14,437 bases of DNA from JAVVEZ01 sp032250895 (GTDB lineage: Bacteria; Pseudomonadota; Gammaproteobacteria; Pseudomonadales; Pseudohongiellaceae): NCBI GenBank assembly GCA_032250895.1, contig JAVVEZ010000087.1, positions 1 through 14,437 of the forward strand, written 5' to 3'. Below, one piece after another: positions 14,072 through 14,437 of the stretch. The translations under genes were made by a program, and so were the position numbers. Position 1 is the stretch's first letter; the number at the start of each line of letters is the position of its first letter. Below the pieces are notes generated by a model. The model saw only the letters and a list, made by a program, of their open reading frames with translations, was not told the DNA's origin and made no database searches.

Positions 14072-14313
14072 TAAACGTTCAATATTTTTATATTTTAATT
14101 TTTTAAATAAAATAACAACAAATACTTCTTTTGGTTTTCATGATTTTTTCTATGGTCGAATATCAAATGCATTAACGGGCTGTTGAAAAGCAGCCTGCCA
14201 GTCCGGATCATGGATGGACTTCTTCAATAAACTGTCAAATGGATGTTCAAGGTGCTGAATTTATGCTGAAAATAAAGTAGACATGACTTGTCAATGATTT
14301 TATTCTTGGTATG

Positions 14314-14338
14314 CATTGCATTTTGTAATTCTGCAATG
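14314..14338. repeat. Inverted repeat CATTGCA / TGCAATG
   Basis: CATTGCA (14314-14320) and TGCAATG (14332-14338) are perfect inverted copies with centres 18 bp apart. CAATGATT is also present as a direct repeat at 14292-14299 and 14334-14341. The site lies just upstream of a TATAAT hexamer, so it may be an operator for a rightward gene beyond the window. Confidence 0.38.
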
Positions 14339-14358
14339 ATTGATAAAAATAAAGAAAA

Positions 14359-14364
14359 TATAAT
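14359..14364 (+). promoter_or_regulatory. Perfect -10 hexamer TATAAT
   Basis: TATAAT lies 19 bp before the ATG at 14383. No good -35 is found at 16-18 bp; TTGATA at 14340-14345 is only 13 bp away. In such AT-rich DNA the hexamer could be chance. Confidence 0.25.
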
Positions 14365-14382
14365 AAAAAAAACAAATAAAAA

Positions 14383-14437
14383 ATGCCTCGTCAGAAAAAT
14401 TCGTGGGCCGTTTTTGGCACAGGTAACGCCCCAAGCG
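14383..14437 (+). CDS. Possible 5' end of a gene cut by the right edge
   Basis: An ATG at 14383 opens a frame that stays open for 18 codons to the window end, reading MPRQKNSWAVFGTGNAPS. The base composition changes from very AT-rich to GC-rich near this ATG, as at a gene start. There is no Shine-Dalgarno, only an A-rich stretch before it. The fragment is too short to identify, and it may not be a gene. Confidence 0.3.
   Translation, partial: MPRQKNSWAVFGTGNAPS

Larger units (their letters stand above)
14029..14382. other. AT-rich, likely curved intergenic region
   Basis: This 354-bp stretch has no supportable gene. It is very AT-rich at 14030-14160 and 14295-14382, with repeated A- and T-tracts that suggest intrinsic curvature. 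Between them, 14171-14230 is more balanced and starts with GGGCTGTTGAAAAG (14177-14190), in which GGCTG (14178-14182) and CAGCC (14191-14195) form a small inverted repeat. That segment is reminiscent of insertion-sequence ends, but no partner end or transposase is visible. Nothing else was recognised. Confidence 0.5.

Overview
The window looks like chromosomal DNA from a Gammaproteobacterium. The evidence is moderately high GC in the genes with AT-rich intergenic gaps, an HAE-1 type RND pump with its adaptor, a periplasmic thioredoxin/CcdA pair, exodeoxyribonuclease III, and P2/186-like CI and CII regulatory proteins. The genus cannot be fixed from sequence alone. No rRNA, tRNA, CRISPR array or intact insertion sequence was recognised.

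Layout. (1) 208-1346 (+): an exported thioredoxin-fold protein overlaps a CcdA/DsbD-type membrane electron carrier by 4 bp, forming a periplasmic thiol-reducing pair. (2) 1443-2426 (+): a haloalkane dehalogenase-type alpha/beta hydrolase with a signal peptide. (3) 2436-4178: a phage-like regulatory module without phage structural genes. A CII-like protein and a short ribbon-helix-helix protein (both -) face a CI-like helix-turn-helix repressor (+) across a 111-bp very AT-rich control region that carries repeats. (4) 4404-6233 (+): an uncharacterised radical SAM enzyme with a B12-binding-like N-terminal region and its own candidate promoter. (5) 11786-6255 (-): a compact run of adaptor lipoprotein, RND pump and a Tat-type FMN-dependent alpha-hydroxy-acid dehydrogenase with a CxxCH motif. 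(6) 13616-11888 (-): an HtrA-like protein with a PDZ domain but a damaged catalytic triad, followed by exodeoxyribonuclease III. (7) 13617-14437: mostly non-coding DNA. It holds a structured leader and promoter for the HtrA-like gene, a possible decayed coding segment, a strongly AT-rich and probably curved stretch, and perhaps the first codons of a gene that runs off the right edge.

How the genes work together. The thioredoxin and CcdA proteins should pass electrons from cytoplasmic thioredoxin to periplasmic targets. The adaptor and pump should form two parts of a tripartite efflux system; no outer-membrane channel gene and no local TetR-type repressor are present. The dehydrogenase is 28 bp downstream of the pump and is probably cotranscribed with it, an unusual partner.

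The points most worth a second look are the CxxCH-containing flavoenzyme in a pump operon, the CI/CII/ribbon-helix-helix switch outside any visible prophage, the protease-dead HtrA homologue and its leader with two mutually exclusive hairpins, and the orphan radical SAM enzyme. None of these is proven to be a new system by the sequence alone.
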